Notes: generated by a model from the letters alone, not told the origin. 64,000 nucleotides of DNA from Flagellimonas lutimaris (GCF_003581615.1 NZ_QXFH01000072.1:186001-250000), one strand, 5' to 3'; positions 28,804 to 36,849 are shown, numbered from the stretch's first letter. Translations and numbers: made by a program.

Positions 28804-29139
28804 CAGATAGGACTTAAGACTTGCTCTGTTTTACCAAAACTGCAACCTATTCGATTGCGCCTCATGTCCCTTCGACGTTTGCTCTGCTATGTTCTTAATT
28901 TTTCAACTAAACTACATTATGCAAAGTGTACTGTTGTATTCCTAAACTTTATCAAAATGAAAAATTGCTCTTTCATTCGCACATAAAATTTATTATTTCT
29001 CTTTAGGTCTTGCCTAAGCTCCTCCCAAATTGAAATTCCTTTTGTGATCAGTAGTGTTACCAATTAAAAGGGAATCCACAGTTTTAAAGAACGTCAACTT
29101 TAAATCGATATAACCGTGATGGTATCACTATCATATCTT
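28759..29139 (-). ncRNA. candidate structured non-coding RNA of about 380 nt
   Basis: This fills the only long gene-free stretch (28660-29280). A minus-strand promoter with exact spacing (29143-29173) and a 13-base-pair terminator (28759-28803) enclose about 380 bases without a convincing protein. Several hairpins can be drawn: GATAT...ATATC enclosing GTGAT-ACC-ATCAC at the 5' end, ATTCC-C-TTTT...AAAAGGAAT, TTAGG-CAAGA-CCTAA, ATGAAA...TTTCAT whose loop carries GAGCAA, and GCAATC-GAATA-GGTTGC near the 3' end. GAGCAA occurs three times. I could not match it to RNase P RNA, tmRNA, SRP RNA or 6S RNA. A 19-codon reading frame (28917-28976, MKEQFF...) exists but looks incidental. It could also be a long leader with an attenuator for icd. 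Confidence 0.5.
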
Positions 29140-29142
29140 TTA

Positions 29143-29173
29143 CAAAAGTAGACTGAAAAACTAAGTTTTACAA
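29143..29173 (-). promoter_or_regulatory. promoter of the candidate RNA
   Basis: On the minus strand a TTG (29173-29171), 20 bases, then TACTTTTG (29150-29143). This is the same architecture and spacing as the rpsF promoter in this window. The predicted start is 29139. Confidence 0.75.
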
Positions 29174-29231
29174 CTTTTTAAGGCATTAAGAATCAACATG
29201 ATATGAACCGAGGTTATTAACAATTGTTCAT

Positions 29232-29261
29232 AAAAAAAGCACCCATATTAGGTGCTTTTTC
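29232..29261 (-). terminator. terminator of rplS
   Basis: AAAAAGCACC and GGTGCTTTTT arms around a seven-base loop, 20 bases after the rplS stop, with seven T following on the minus strand. Confidence 0.87.
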
Positions 29262-29280
29262 TCGTTGTATGGAATATTAA

Positions 29281-29631
29281 TTATCCCTTAACTTCTTTAA
29301 TACGGGCCTTTTTACCGGTAAGACCTCTAAAGTAGAAGATTCTAGATCTACGTACTTTACCTTTTTTGTTTACTTCAACTCTTTGCAAAGCTGGCATGTT
29401 TACTGGGAAAATTCTTTCCACACCTACAGTACCTGACATCTTGCGAATGGTAAAAGTTTCTGTTGCACCGCTACCTCTACGCTGTATCACTACACCTTTA
29501 AAGAACTGGGTACGTGTTTTTTCACCTTCCTTAATTTCGTAATAAACAGTGATGGTATCACCAGCTGAAAATTTTGGAAATTCTTTTTTTGGAACAAATT
29601 CGTCTTCAACAAATTTTATTAAGGATTCCAT
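29281..29631 (-). CDS. rplS: 50S ribosomal protein L19
   Basis: 116-residue L19, located at the interface of the two ribosomal subunits. Family sequence: FSAGDTITVYYEIKEGEKTRTQ, FKGVVIQRRGSGATETFTIRK, GVERIFPVNMPALQRVEV and the basic RRSRIFYFRGLTGKKARI. I start at the ATG at 29631 (MESLIKFVEDEF), which gives the normal length; reading on from 29730 would add 33 residues that overlap the promoter. It lies downstream of trmD, as in many bacteria, but has its own promoter. Confidence 0.98.
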   Translation of the reverse strand: MESLIKFVEDEFVPKKEFPKFSAGDTITVYYEIKEGEKTRTQFFKGVVIQRRGSGATETFTIRKMSGTVGVERIFPVNMPALQRVEVNKKGKVRRSRIFYFRGLTGKKARIKEVKG

Positions 29632-29700
29632 TTGTGTTTTTTTTAATGTTTTTTCAAGACCAACTTTCACGGATTTCGTCAGAGGTTGATTTTGAGATTG

Positions 29701-29730
29701 CAAAAGTAATGCAATATTTAGAAATAGCAA
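29701..29730 (-). promoter_or_regulatory. promoter of rplS
   Basis: On the minus strand a TTG (29730-29728), 19 bases, then TACTTTTG (29708-29701). The predicted leader is about 66 bases, longer than for most genes here. Confidence 0.75.
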
Positions 29731-29763
29731 GTGGTTTTTTACGTTTTTGAATTTTGTTTCGCT

Positions 29764-30447
29764 TTATTCTTCAAGAAGATCTGGTCTTCTCTGCTTAGTT
29801 CGCTCCAAAGCTTTTTGTTCCCGCCATTTTTCAATTTCCGGAAAGTTGCCGCTCAGCAAGATTTTGGGCACTTCCATTCCCTTGTATTCTGAAGGACGGG
29901 TATACACGGGCGGAGCCAATAAATTATCCTGAAACGTATCGGTCAGGGCGGAGGTCTCATCATTTAAGACTCCCGGCAACAAACGAATTACGGCATCACA
30001 CAAAATGGCTGCTGCCAATTCGCCGCCTGACAATACATAATCACCGATGGAAATCTCACGAGTAATGAACATATCCCTTACTCGTTGGTCCACACCCTTA
30101 TAATGGCCACATAACACAATGATATTCTTTTTCATGGAAATCTCATTGGCCATTCCCTGATTCAGTGTGTTGCCATCTGGGGTCATGTAGATTACTTCGT
30201 CGTACTCCCGTTCCGATTTGAGTTGGGAGATGCATTTATCAATGGGCTCTACCATCATAACCATGCCGGCACCACCTCCAAATTGATAATCATCCACTTG
30301 TTTGTAGTTTCCTATGGAATAATCCCTCAAATTGTGAAGATGTACCTCGACCAACCCTTTCTCTATAGCTCTTTTTAAAATCGAGGCTTCAAAAGGACTT
30401 TTTAAAAGTTCGGGAAGTACCGTAATAATGTCAATCCGCATGGACAT
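29764..30447 (-). CDS. trmD: tRNA (guanine37-N1)-methyltransferase
   Basis: 227-residue TrmD, the SPOUT methyltransferase that makes m1G37 next to the anticodon and prevents frameshifting. The knot and substrate signatures are present: [36 protein letters not shown] and [16 protein letters not shown], then RLLPGVL. The ATG at 30447 (MSMRID) or the second one six bases on may be the start. It sits between rplS and a coiled-coil membrane protein, all on the minus strand. Confidence 0.97.
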   Translation of the reverse strand: MSMRIDIITVLPELLKSPFEASILKRAIEKGLVEVHLHNLRDYSIGNYKQVDDYQFGGGAGMVMMVEPIDKCISQLKSEREYDEVIYMTPDGNTLNQGMANEISMKKNIIVLCGHYKGVDQRVRDMFITREISIGDYVLSGGELAAAILCDAVIRLLPGVLNDETSALTDTFQDNLLAPPVYTRPSEYKGMEVPKILLSGNFPEIEKWREQKALERTKQRRPDLLEE

Positions 30448-30504
30448 TGTTGCTTGAAATTAATTCGCAGCAAAAGTAATGAAAGCTATCAATAACTAAG
30501 ACAT

Positions 30505-30532
30505 AAAAAAAGGCTTCCTAAAAGGAAGCCTT
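30505..30532 (-). terminator. terminator downstream of the 30538 gene
   Basis: AAGGCTTCCT and AGGAAGCCTT arms with a three-base loop, followed by five or more T on the minus strand; it separates the coiled-coil protein gene from trmD. Confidence 0.85.
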
Positions 30533-30537
30533 GATTC

Positions 30538-31143
30538 TTATTTTTTCTGTTTGTTCAACTCGTCCTGAAGTTGGCGACTAATCTTCTGCTCGCGCTCCAA
30601 AGCACGTCGCCTGTGGTTTTGATATTCTTCCTCTAAATCAGCAAGTGCAGATTTAGCTTGTTGCGTCAAGAAATTACTGTTTCTAAATCGGTATATAAAG
30701 AATAGTAATAACAACAATAACCCAAATATGATGGACCACAAGATAAAATTGTACGTCCCTTTACTGATCAATGCTCCAAAAAACGAAATACTGTCCTTTT
30801 CTTCTGTAACAGCGTTCAGGTTATTGGTGGTTTCCTGTAACTTGTTATTAAGATCTTCTATTTCGGCATTATTGGCAGAAATGGTCGAAGTAAGGTCTTT
30901 GATATTTTTATTGGCCGTATCAAGGGAATCAAAGATGTTGTTTTTGGTTTCATACAAATCCGATAACTTGATTACCTCATAACGGATACCATTGGCACGA
31001 TAGTTCCCCGACTTTCTCTCCAATTCTTCAAATTGCCCCCTTAGGGTATTGTCCTCCTCATTGGCGGACTCATCTTCTTGAGCATGGATTAAGAAGGTTG
31101 GGATAAGTAAGGCTAAGGCGAATAAAATGCGTAAATGCTTCAT
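30538..31143 (-). CDS. exported coiled-coil membrane protein, function unknown
   Basis: 201-residue protein with a signal peptide (ending LIHAQ), a long heptad-rich stretch (about 60-125, INKDL-type repeats such as NNAEIEDLNNKLQETTNNL), one strong transmembrane helix (about 135-155, FILWSIIFGLLLLLLFFIY) and a basic coiled-coil tail (RRRALEREQKIS). I recall relatives in Flavobacteriia labelled 'tRNA (guanine-N1)-methyltransferase', presumably from their position next to trmD; there is no methyltransferase motif here. Start at the ATG at 31143; the TTG two codons earlier is less likely. A terminator separates it from trmD. Confidence 0.82.
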   Translation of the reverse strand: MKHLRILFALALLIPTFLIHAQEDESANEEDNTLRGQFEELERKSGNYRANGIRYEVIKLSDLYETKNNIFDSLDTANKNIKDLTSTISANNAEIEDLNNKLQETTNNLNAVTEEKDSISFFGALISKGTYNFILWSIIFGLLLLLLFFIYRFRNSNFLTQQAKSALADLEEEYQNHRRRALEREQKISRQLQDELNKQKK

Positions 31144-31250
31144 GTTCAATAATGTTCTCGTATTAAATTTAGATTAAGGGCGGGACGAAATTACATCAAT
31201 ATACCCAATTTCAAAAAAAGAAATGGGGTCTTTGAACAAATTGCCATCCT

Positions 31251-32699
31251 CTAATAATACGTATAACGCCTAACTTTTGCGATATATTTCGCCAAACGGA
31301 TAACTTGATGGGAATACCCATACTCGTTATCATACCAAATATAAAGCACTACATTTTTACCGCCGGGGGCAACTATGGTTGCTTTACTGTCATAAATAGA
31401 TGGTGCTGTTGTCCCTACAATATCCGAAGAAACCAGTTCATTGCTCAAAGCATATTTGATTTGTTCCACCAAATCACCTTCCAATGCATATTTCTTAATT
31501 ATGGTGTCAATACTTTCTTTTGATGTCTTGTTCTTCACTTCTAAATTAAGGATGGCCAAAGACCCATTGGGCACGGGCACCCGAATCGCATTTGAGGTCA
31601 ATTTACCCTTTAAAGATGGAAGTGCCTTGGCAACGGCAGAACCGGCCCCTGTTTCGGTAATTACCATATTGAGTGCCGCAGCACGGCCGCGGCGATACTT
31701 TTTGTGCATGTTGTCCACCAAATTTTGGTCATTGGTATATGCATGTATGGTTTCCAAATGTCCTTTTTTGATTCCCAAGGAATCTTCGATTACCTTTAAA
31801 ATTGGAGTAATGGCATTGGTAGTGCACGAAGCCGCAGAATAAATATTGGTTTTATCTGGGTCAAAGTCAGTGTGATTTACCCCGTGTACAATGTTTGGCA
31901 CTTCTTTACCGGGTGCGGTCAGCAATACCTTGCTCGCTCCTTTGGATTTTAAATGTCTGGATAATGCTGTATTGTCTCTATAAGCTCCAGTGTTATCAAT
32001 GATCAAGGCGTTCTGAATACCGTGTTTGGTATAATCGATATCCTCCGGTTGGTTTGCACTGACAAACTTTACAGTGGTTCCATTGATTACAAGCGCATTT
32101 TTTGATTCATCAACATCTACAGTTCCTGTAAAAGGCCCGTGTACGGAATCGGTTTTCAGGAGTGCAGCTCTTTTTTCGAGGACTTCCCGGTTCAATTCAC
32201 CACGGATTACAATTGCCCGCAATCGTAGCTGACTGCCACGACCTGTTTTTGCCATAAGTTCACGGGCTACCAAACGACCAATACGGCCAAAACCGTAAAG
32301 CACTACATCTTTTGGTTTTATGGGTTTGGATGATTGGGCATCCTTTAGCTTGTCGATAACAAAAGCTTTTACATTAAGGTGGGAGTTCTGACTGGAATTA
32401 TATTCGTAGGTCAATTTGCCTATGTCCAGCTTGGCGGGAGGGAGGTTGATATCGTTAATGGCCCTTAAAATCTCAACAGAATCAAAAATGGACATGGGTT
32501 TTTGTACAAATTCTCCTGCGTACTCGTGCAGGTTAATGATATCGCTTACATTTTTATCGATTATTTGGTTTTTGAACAAGACAACTTCAATGGCTTTGTC
32601 GTACCAAAGGTCACTAATGATTTTTATGAATTCTGTGGTTGCTTTTCGTCTGTCTGCCTGAAAGGCAAGCTCTTTTTCGTAAGATGAAATGTCACTCAT
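31251..32699 (-). CDS. gap: glyceraldehyde-3-phosphate dehydrogenase, long form with N-terminal extension
   Basis: 482-residue GAPDH, about 140 residues longer than the usual enzyme. The core begins near residue 131 with the Rossmann signature VVLYGFGRIGRLV; the catalytic cysteine is Cys292 in SAASCTTN, and the C-terminal WYDNEYGYSHQV is standard. The first 130 residues are helical and match no domain I know. The second strand of the nucleotide site reads LRAIVIRGELN where NAD-specific enzymes have an aspartate (AINDL), so NADP use is possible; this is inference. It may serve glycolysis or run in the gluconeogenic direction. Monocistronic; no TAnnTTTG element is obvious. Confidence 0.94.
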   Translation of the reverse strand: MSDISSYEKELAFQADRRKATTEFIKIISDLWYDKAIEVVLFKNQIIDKNVSDIINLHEYAGEFVQKPMSIFDSVEILRAINDINLPPAKLDIGKLTYEYNSSQNSHLNVKAFVIDKLKDAQSSKPIKPKDVVLYGFGRIGRLVARELMAKTGRGSQLRLRAIVIRGELNREVLEKRAALLKTDSVHGPFTGTVDVDESKNALVINGTTVKFVSANQPEDIDYTKHGIQNALIIDNTGAYRDNTALSRHLKSKGASKVLLTAPGKEVPNIVHGVNHTDFDPDKTNIYSAASCTTNAITPILKVIEDSLGIKKGHLETIHAYTNDQNLVDNMHKKYRRGRAAALNMVITETGAGSAVAKALPSLKGKLTSNAIRVPVPNGSLAILNLEVKNKTSKESIDTIIKKYALEGDLVEQIKYALSNELVSSDIVGTTAPSIYDSKATIVAPGGKNVVLYIWYDNEYGYSHQVIRLAKYIAKVRRYTYY

Positions 32700-32781
32700 G
32701 GGCTATGGTTGCGATTGTATAGTTTATTTTTGCGGCTAAATTATATATTTCAAACGTTTTCGTAAAACTTATTGGCAATAA

Positions 32782-32809
32782 AAAAAGCGTCTTATAACAG
32801 ACGCTTTTT
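32782..32809 (-). terminator. terminator of the HtrA protease gene
   Basis: Perfect 11-base arms AAAAAGCGTCT and AGACGCTTTTT around a six-base loop, 18 bases after the protease stop on the minus strand. Confidence 0.87.
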
Positions 32810-32827
32810 AAGTGTTTTTTCAGCACC

Positions 32828-34228
32828 TTACTGAAGTATCATATGTTCTTTTTCACCATTTTCATTGATCATGGTGAAGCTGGTTCTACCATATCTAGAG
32901 ATTTCAGCAAAATATTTTTTGGCATCATTGATATTACCAATTTCATTCCCATCAACTTCAATAATAACTTTATTTTTTAAGTCATACCTTCCATATCCTT
33001 GGGGAACATCAGTGATTTTAACCCCTTTGGAAACTCCAAACTTCTTAATATCTTCTTTCGTTAAGTTTTTTACCCTAAAAGATGTTGCAGGAAGAATAAC
33101 ACTGTTTTGTTTTTTCAAGGTTACATTTTTCACCAAGCTTTTTCCATCTCGATCCAAGGTTAACTCCACAACATCACCTGGTCTTTTTGCGGAAAGATAG
33201 CCTGTTAGTTCGGAGAATTTTTGAATATCGATGTTATCTATTTTTTTGATTACATCGCCTTCCATCAAACCAGCATCGTCAGCACCGGACTCTTCTTCTA
33301 CACCAGCAATGTATACCCCTTCGAGCTGGTCCAAGCCCATTTCAATAGCGGCTTGGGATTTGGTGTTGGCCGCAGAAATACCTAAAAGTCCTTTTTGAAC
33401 GTTGCCAAACTCCATAATATCTTCCACTACTTTTTTGGCAATATTGCTGGGCACTGCAAAGGCGTAACCTACATACGAACCAGTTTGCGAAGTAATGGCA
33501 GTATTGATACCGATAAGGTCACCATTCGTATTCACCAAAGCACCACCACTGTTACCGGGGTTTACAGCGGCATCTGTTTGTATAAAGGATTGTGTTCTTC
33601 TTGGAGAAAGTGATCTTGCTTTGGCACTCACAATACCTGCGGTTACGGTAGAAGTTAGGTTGAACGGATTCCCAACGGCGAGTACCCATTCACCAATTTT
33701 TGTATTATCGGAATCACCGAAAGCCAAGTAGGGCAGGGCATCGTCAGCATCGATCTTTAATAGCGCAATGTCGGTATCGGCATCGGTGCCAATAACCTCC
33801 GCTTCATACGTTTTGTTATTATTTAGGGTTACTTCCAATTGACTTGAATTGGCTATTACGTGATTGTTGGTCACAATATATCCGTCAGGGGAAATAATAA
33901 CTCCAGATCCAGTTCCCACCTGCGGGGTTTGTTGGCGTTCATAACCATAAAAGAATTCAGCTATGCTGGATGGACCTCCTTTGCTGATGGTCATATTTTT
34001 TACGTGCACCACAGAATTCACCGTTTTTTCAGCTGCAAGCGTGAAATCAACTTCATTGATTCCGGCACCTCTGGCCGAAGTGTCCAAATTACTAGTGGTT
34101 ATAAAGGGTGTTTCTTGTTCTGAAGTGACCCATTTATTGTTTTCTTTTTCAAAAAATAGTTTATAGGAACCTAGAGTAATGGCTCCAGCAAACAAGGCTA
34201 CTATAAATAAATTGGCTATTTTCTTCAT
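32828..34228 (-). CDS. DegQ/HtrA family periplasmic serine protease
   Basis: 466-residue trypsin-like protease of the Deg family, which degrades or refolds damaged envelope proteins. An N-terminal signal anchor (about 5-25) is followed by the protease domain with the triad His in VTNNHVIA, Asp in DTDIALLKID and Ser in VNPGNSGGAL. Two PDZ domains follow (about 270-360, with GLLGISA and GLMEGDVIKKIDN; and about 380-465). The length and residues are intact. The promoter region carries two GTTAAA sites in direct repeat, shared with the two-component operon at 61.7 kb, so a stress regulator may control it. Divergent from dapF. Confidence 0.95.
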   Translation of the reverse strand: MKKIANLFIVALFAGAITLGSYKLFFEKENNKWVTSEQETPFITTSNLDTSARGAGINEVDFTLAAEKTVNSVVHVKNMTISKGGPSSIAEFFYGYERQQTPQVGTGSGVIISPDGYIVTNNHVIANSSQLEVTLNNNKTYEAEVIGTDADTDIALLKIDADDALPYLAFGDSDNTKIGEWVLAVGNPFNLTSTVTAGIVSAKARSLSPRRTQSFIQTDAAVNPGNSGGALVNTNGDLIGINTAITSQTGSYVGYAFAVPSNIAKKVVEDIMEFGNVQKGLLGISAANTKSQAAIEMGLDQLEGVYIAGVEEESGADDAGLMEGDVIKKIDNIDIQKFSELTGYLSAKRPGDVVELTLDRDGKSLVKNVTLKKQNSVILPATSFRVKNLTKEDIKKFGVSKGVKITDVPQGYGRYDLKNKVIIEVDGNEIGNINDAKKYFAEISRYGRTSFTMINENGEKEHMILQ

Positions 34229-34259
34229 AATTCAATAATTATTTAACAATAAGCTATAC

Positions 34260-34267
34260 CAAAATTA
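34260..34267 (-). promoter_or_regulatory. -7 promoter element of the HtrA protease gene
   Basis: On the minus strand TAATTTTG, a full match to TAnnTTTG; predicted leader about 27 bases. No TTG is found at -33, which would fit a promoter that relies on an activator. Confidence 0.6.
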
Positions 34268-34294
34268 AAATATTTCAATTTTTGATCAGGTGGG

Positions 34295-34311
34295 TTTAAC
34301 GCTGTTTTAAC
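34295..34311 (-). promoter_or_regulatory. GTTAAA-N5-GTTAAA direct repeat upstream of HtrA
   Basis: On the minus strand GTTAAA, ACAGC, GTTAAA. The 11-base period is that of OmpR/PhoB-type regulator sites. Exactly 27 bases lie between the second hexamer and the -7 element, the same distance as at the histidine kinase operon. Confidence 0.5.
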
Positions 34312-34337
34312 TCCAAAAAAAACCTTAAAGATTCCCA

Positions 34338-34345
34338 TATATTTG
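34338..34345 (+). promoter_or_regulatory. -7 promoter element of dapF
   Basis: TATATTTG, a full match to TAnnTTTG, predicting a leader of about 14 bases. Confidence 0.55.
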
Positions 34346-34362
34346 TTCCTTTGTAGATAATT

Positions 34363-35145
34363 ATGGAACTACAGTTTTTTAAATATCAAGGAACGGGAAA
34401 CGATTTTGTAATTATTGACAATCGTCAGGATATATTTCCCAAAAATAATACCAAGCTTGTTGCAGAACTCTGCGATAGAAGATTTGGCATAGGTGCGGAT
34501 GGATTGATACTTCTTGAAAATGACAATATGTCGGATTTCAAGATGGTATACTACAACGCTGACGGAGCTGAAAGCAGTATGTGTGGTAATGGAGGTCGTT
34601 GTTTGGTCGCTTTTGCCCATTATTTGGGTGTTGTGGAAAAAGAGACCATATTTAATGCGGTTGATGGTTTGCATTATGCCACGGTTGAAGAGAATATCGT
34701 TAATTTAAAGATGATTGATGTGGACAAAATCCACGAAAAGCAGAACCATAGCTTTTTGGATACGGGTTCGCCACATCATGTTCAGTTGGTAAAGGAACTG
34801 GAAAAGTTTGATGTACAAAAAGAAGGAAAGAAACTCCGCTACGGAATTTATGGTGAGTCTGGAAGCAATATCAATTTTGTAGAACAGACAAAGGACAATG
34901 CTTTCGATGTAAGAACCTACGAAAGGGGAGTGGAAGGAGAGACTTTCTCTTGTGGTACAGGTGTTACCGCGGTGGCTTTGGCCATGCACGAATCCGGTAA
35001 AACATCAGCCAACGAAGTACATATCCATACTATCGGGGGTGATTTGACCATTTCTTTTGAGAAAAAAGATGGAAAATACAGCAATATCTTTTTAAAAGGC
35101 CCAGCTATACAAGTATTTAAAGGAACAATAGAATGCTCAATCTAA
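34363..35145 (+). CDS. dapF: diaminopimelate epimerase
   Basis: 260-residue DapF, which interconverts LL- and meso-diaminopimelate for peptidoglycan and lysine. The two catalytic cysteines are in SSMCGNGGRC (Cys74) and TFSCGTGVTAV (Cys197), and the opening FFKYQGTGNDFVIIDN is the family hallmark. The protein is slightly shorter than E. coli DapF (274). It overlaps the GNAT gene by 13 bases, and that gene overlaps mltG by 11, giving a three-gene operon with two cell-wall genes. dapA is also in this window (52.2 kb). Confidence 0.97.
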   Translation: MELQFFKYQGTGNDFVIIDNRQDIFPKNNTKLVAELCDRRFGIGADGLILLENDNMSDFKMVYYNADGAESSMCGNGGRCLVAFAHYLGVVEKETIFNAVDGLHYATVEENIVNLKMIDVDKIHEKQNHSFLDTGSPHHVQLVKELEKFDVQKEGKKLRYGIYGESGSNINFVEQTKDNAFDVRTYERGVEGETFSCGTGVTAVALAMHESGKTSANEVHIHTIGGDLTISFEKKDGKYSNIFLKGPAIQVFKGTIECSI

Positions 35146-35666
35146 AAGGAGAAAAAGTTTATCTGCGTGCCTTGGAACCCACCGATTTGGATTTTCTGTA
35201 CAAATTGGAAAATGACACATCGGTTTGGGAAATAAGTGGTACGTTGAAACCCTACTCTAAAAAAGTATTACGGTTGTATTTGGATAATGCCCATAGGGAT
35301 ATATATGATGTAAAACAGTTGCGGCTTTGTATCAGTGATCATCAGCATAATTGTATAGGTTTGATAGATTTGTTCGATTTTGATCCCAAACACCGCAGGG
35401 CGGGCATCGGAGTCGTGATTGTTGAACCTGGGGATAGAAACAAAGGCGTCGGAGCAGAAGCTTTGTCACTTTTATGTGATTATGCTTTTTCCACCTTGGA
35501 CCTGCATCAGTTATACGCCAATATTTTAGAAGATAATGAAGCGAGTATCCATTTGTTCCAAAAAATGGGTTTTGAGGAAATTGGTGTCAAAAAAGAATGG
35601 ATAAGAACCAGTCAAGGGTTCAAGAACGAAATAATGTTTCAAAAGATCAACTCAAATGAATCTTAA
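35133..35666 (+). CDS. GNAT family N-acetyltransferase (RimJ/RimL type)
   Basis: 177-residue acetyltransferase of the GNAT superfamily. The acetyl-CoA loop is HRRAGIGVVIVEPGDRNKGVG, followed by ALSLLCDYAFSTLDLHQLYANILEDNEASIHLFQKMGF, typical of RimL-like and SpeG-like enzymes that act on protein N-termini or polyamines. The substrate is unknown. Position between dapF and mltG, with overlaps at both ends, implies co-expression with cell-wall genes but does not prove a wall-related substrate. Confidence 0.92.
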   Translation: MLNLKGEKVYLRALEPTDLDFLYKLENDTSVWEISGTLKPYSKKVLRLYLDNAHRDIYDVKQLRLCISDHQHNCIGLIDLFDFDPKHRRAGIGVVIVEPGDRNKGVGAEALSLLCDYAFSTLDLHQLYANILEDNEASIHLFQKMGFEEIGVKKEWIRTSQGFKNEIMFQKINSNES

Positions 35667-36699
35667 AAAAATACTTTGGGCAACGGCCATTCTTGGGCTA
35701 GTGATTTGCGGTTTTATTGCCTATCAAATTTATAGTGCCATTTTCAGCCCCAATACACAGTTCAATAATGATGAAGCATTCGTATACATAGAATCGGATG
35801 CTACCTTTTCTGATGTTACAACTTCTTTGGAGCCGCTATTGAAAAATCTATCCACTTTTGAGGCGGTTGCCAAACGCAAAGGATACATTGCTAATATTAA
35901 AGCCGGAAAATACGCCTTAAAAAAGGGGATGAACAACAACGAGATTATCAATACGCTACGCAGTGCCAATATTCCCGTTCAGGTCTCATTTAACAATCAA
36001 GAATCTTTGGCCTTGCTGGCCGGTAGAATTGCCGAGCAGATTGAGGCCGATAGTCTATCCTTGCTTCAAACCTTTAATGATCCTAGCTTTTTGGAAGAAA
36101 CCAAGTTTGATGATGACACTAAGTTGGCCATGTACATTCCCAACACCTATGAGTTCTTTTGGAATACCGATGCGGAGAGCTTTAGAGATAGGATGCGGAC
36201 GGAATACGACCGTTTCTGGAACGATGAACGCATCCAAAAAGCCGAAAACCTGGGTCTTAGTCCAAACGAAGTCATTTCCTTGGCGGCAGTTGTTCAAAAA
36301 GAAACAGCCAAAGTAGATGAGCGTCCAAGAGTAGCTGGAGTCTATCTTAATAGAATTAGGAGGGGTATGTTGCTACAAGCCGACCCTACCGTGATTTATG
36401 CCATCAAAAAGGAAACAGGAAATTACGATACAATTATTAAAAGAGTCCTCTTCCGGGATTTGGAAATGGATTCCCCATACAACACCTATAAATATACAGG
36501 TGTTCCTCCAGGTCCGATTACGATGCCGGATATCTCATCCATTGATGCGGTTTTGAACCCAGAAAAACACGATTATTTATATTTCGTAGCTGATGTTTCC
36601 AACTTTGGATATCACATTTTTGCGAAGTCTTTAGCGCAACATAACCGAAATAAAGTGCAATATACCCGTTGGTTAAACCAACAAAAAGTCCTTCGATAA
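35656..36699 (+). CDS. mltG: endolytic transglycosylase MltG
   Basis: 347-residue YceG-like inner-membrane protein that cuts nascent glycan strands and may set their length. One N-terminal membrane helix (about 5-27) is followed by a LysM-like region and the catalytic domain. The catalytic glutamate is in SLAAVVQKETAKVDE, followed by AGVYLNRIRRGMLLQADPTV and the family signature SPYNTYKYTGVPPGPI and YLYFVADVSNFGYHIF. Last gene of the dapF operon. Confidence 0.96.
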   Translation: MNLKKILWATAILGLVICGFIAYQIYSAIFSPNTQFNNDEAFVYIESDATFSDVTTSLEPLLKNLSTFEAVAKRKGYIANIKAGKYALKKGMNNNEIINTLRSANIPVQVSFNNQESLALLAGRIAEQIEADSLSLLQTFNDPSFLEETKFDDDTKLAMYIPNTYEFFWNTDAESFRDRMRTEYDRFWNDERIQKAENLGLSPNEVISLAAVVQKETAKVDERPRVAGVYLNRIRRGMLLQADPTVIYAIKKETGNYDTIIKRVLFRDLEMDSPYNTYKYTGVPPGPITMPDISSIDAVLNPEKHDYLYFVADVSNFGYHIFAKSLAQHNRNKVQYTRWLNQQKVLR

Positions 36700-36725
36700 G
36701 GTTCTTTGTCGTTGATTTTCATCAC

Positions 36726-36771
36726 TTTAACGGATTTTAAGGCTCATTTAAGAAATCTTTAAGAGCTTTAG
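36726..36771 (+). promoter_or_regulatory. phased TTTAA repeats upstream of the lysozyme-like gene
   Basis: TTTAA begins at 36726, 36736, 36747 and 36758, with TTTAG at 36767. Three of these extend to TTTAAG at an 11-base period. The array ends 25 bases before the -7 element at 36796. It resembles the GTTAAR sites seen at 34.3 and 61.7 kb, but the first base differs and the distance to the promoter is about five bases longer. Confidence 0.35.
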
Positions 36772-36795
36772 GGTACCCATTAACTTATCTCCACC

Positions 36796-36803
36796 TATAT
36801 TTG
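36796..36803 (+). promoter_or_regulatory. -7 promoter element of the lysozyme-like gene
   Basis: TATATTTG, a full match to TAnnTTTG; predicted start near 36807, giving a leader of 43 to 52 bases depending on the start codon. Confidence 0.55.
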
Positions 36804-36849
36804 CCGGCCAATTTGATTTTTGATACGTATATGTATTGAGATCACAAAT

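Noticed and set aside
28917..28976. 19-codon reading frame (minus strand) as a small protein gene
   Set aside because: No ribosome-binding context and a composition typical of AT-rich noise; kept only as an alternative for the RNA region.
30538..31143. tRNA methyltransferase function for the coiled-coil protein
   Set aside because: No SAM-binding or knot motif; one membrane helix and coiled coils instead. trmD itself is the adjacent gene.
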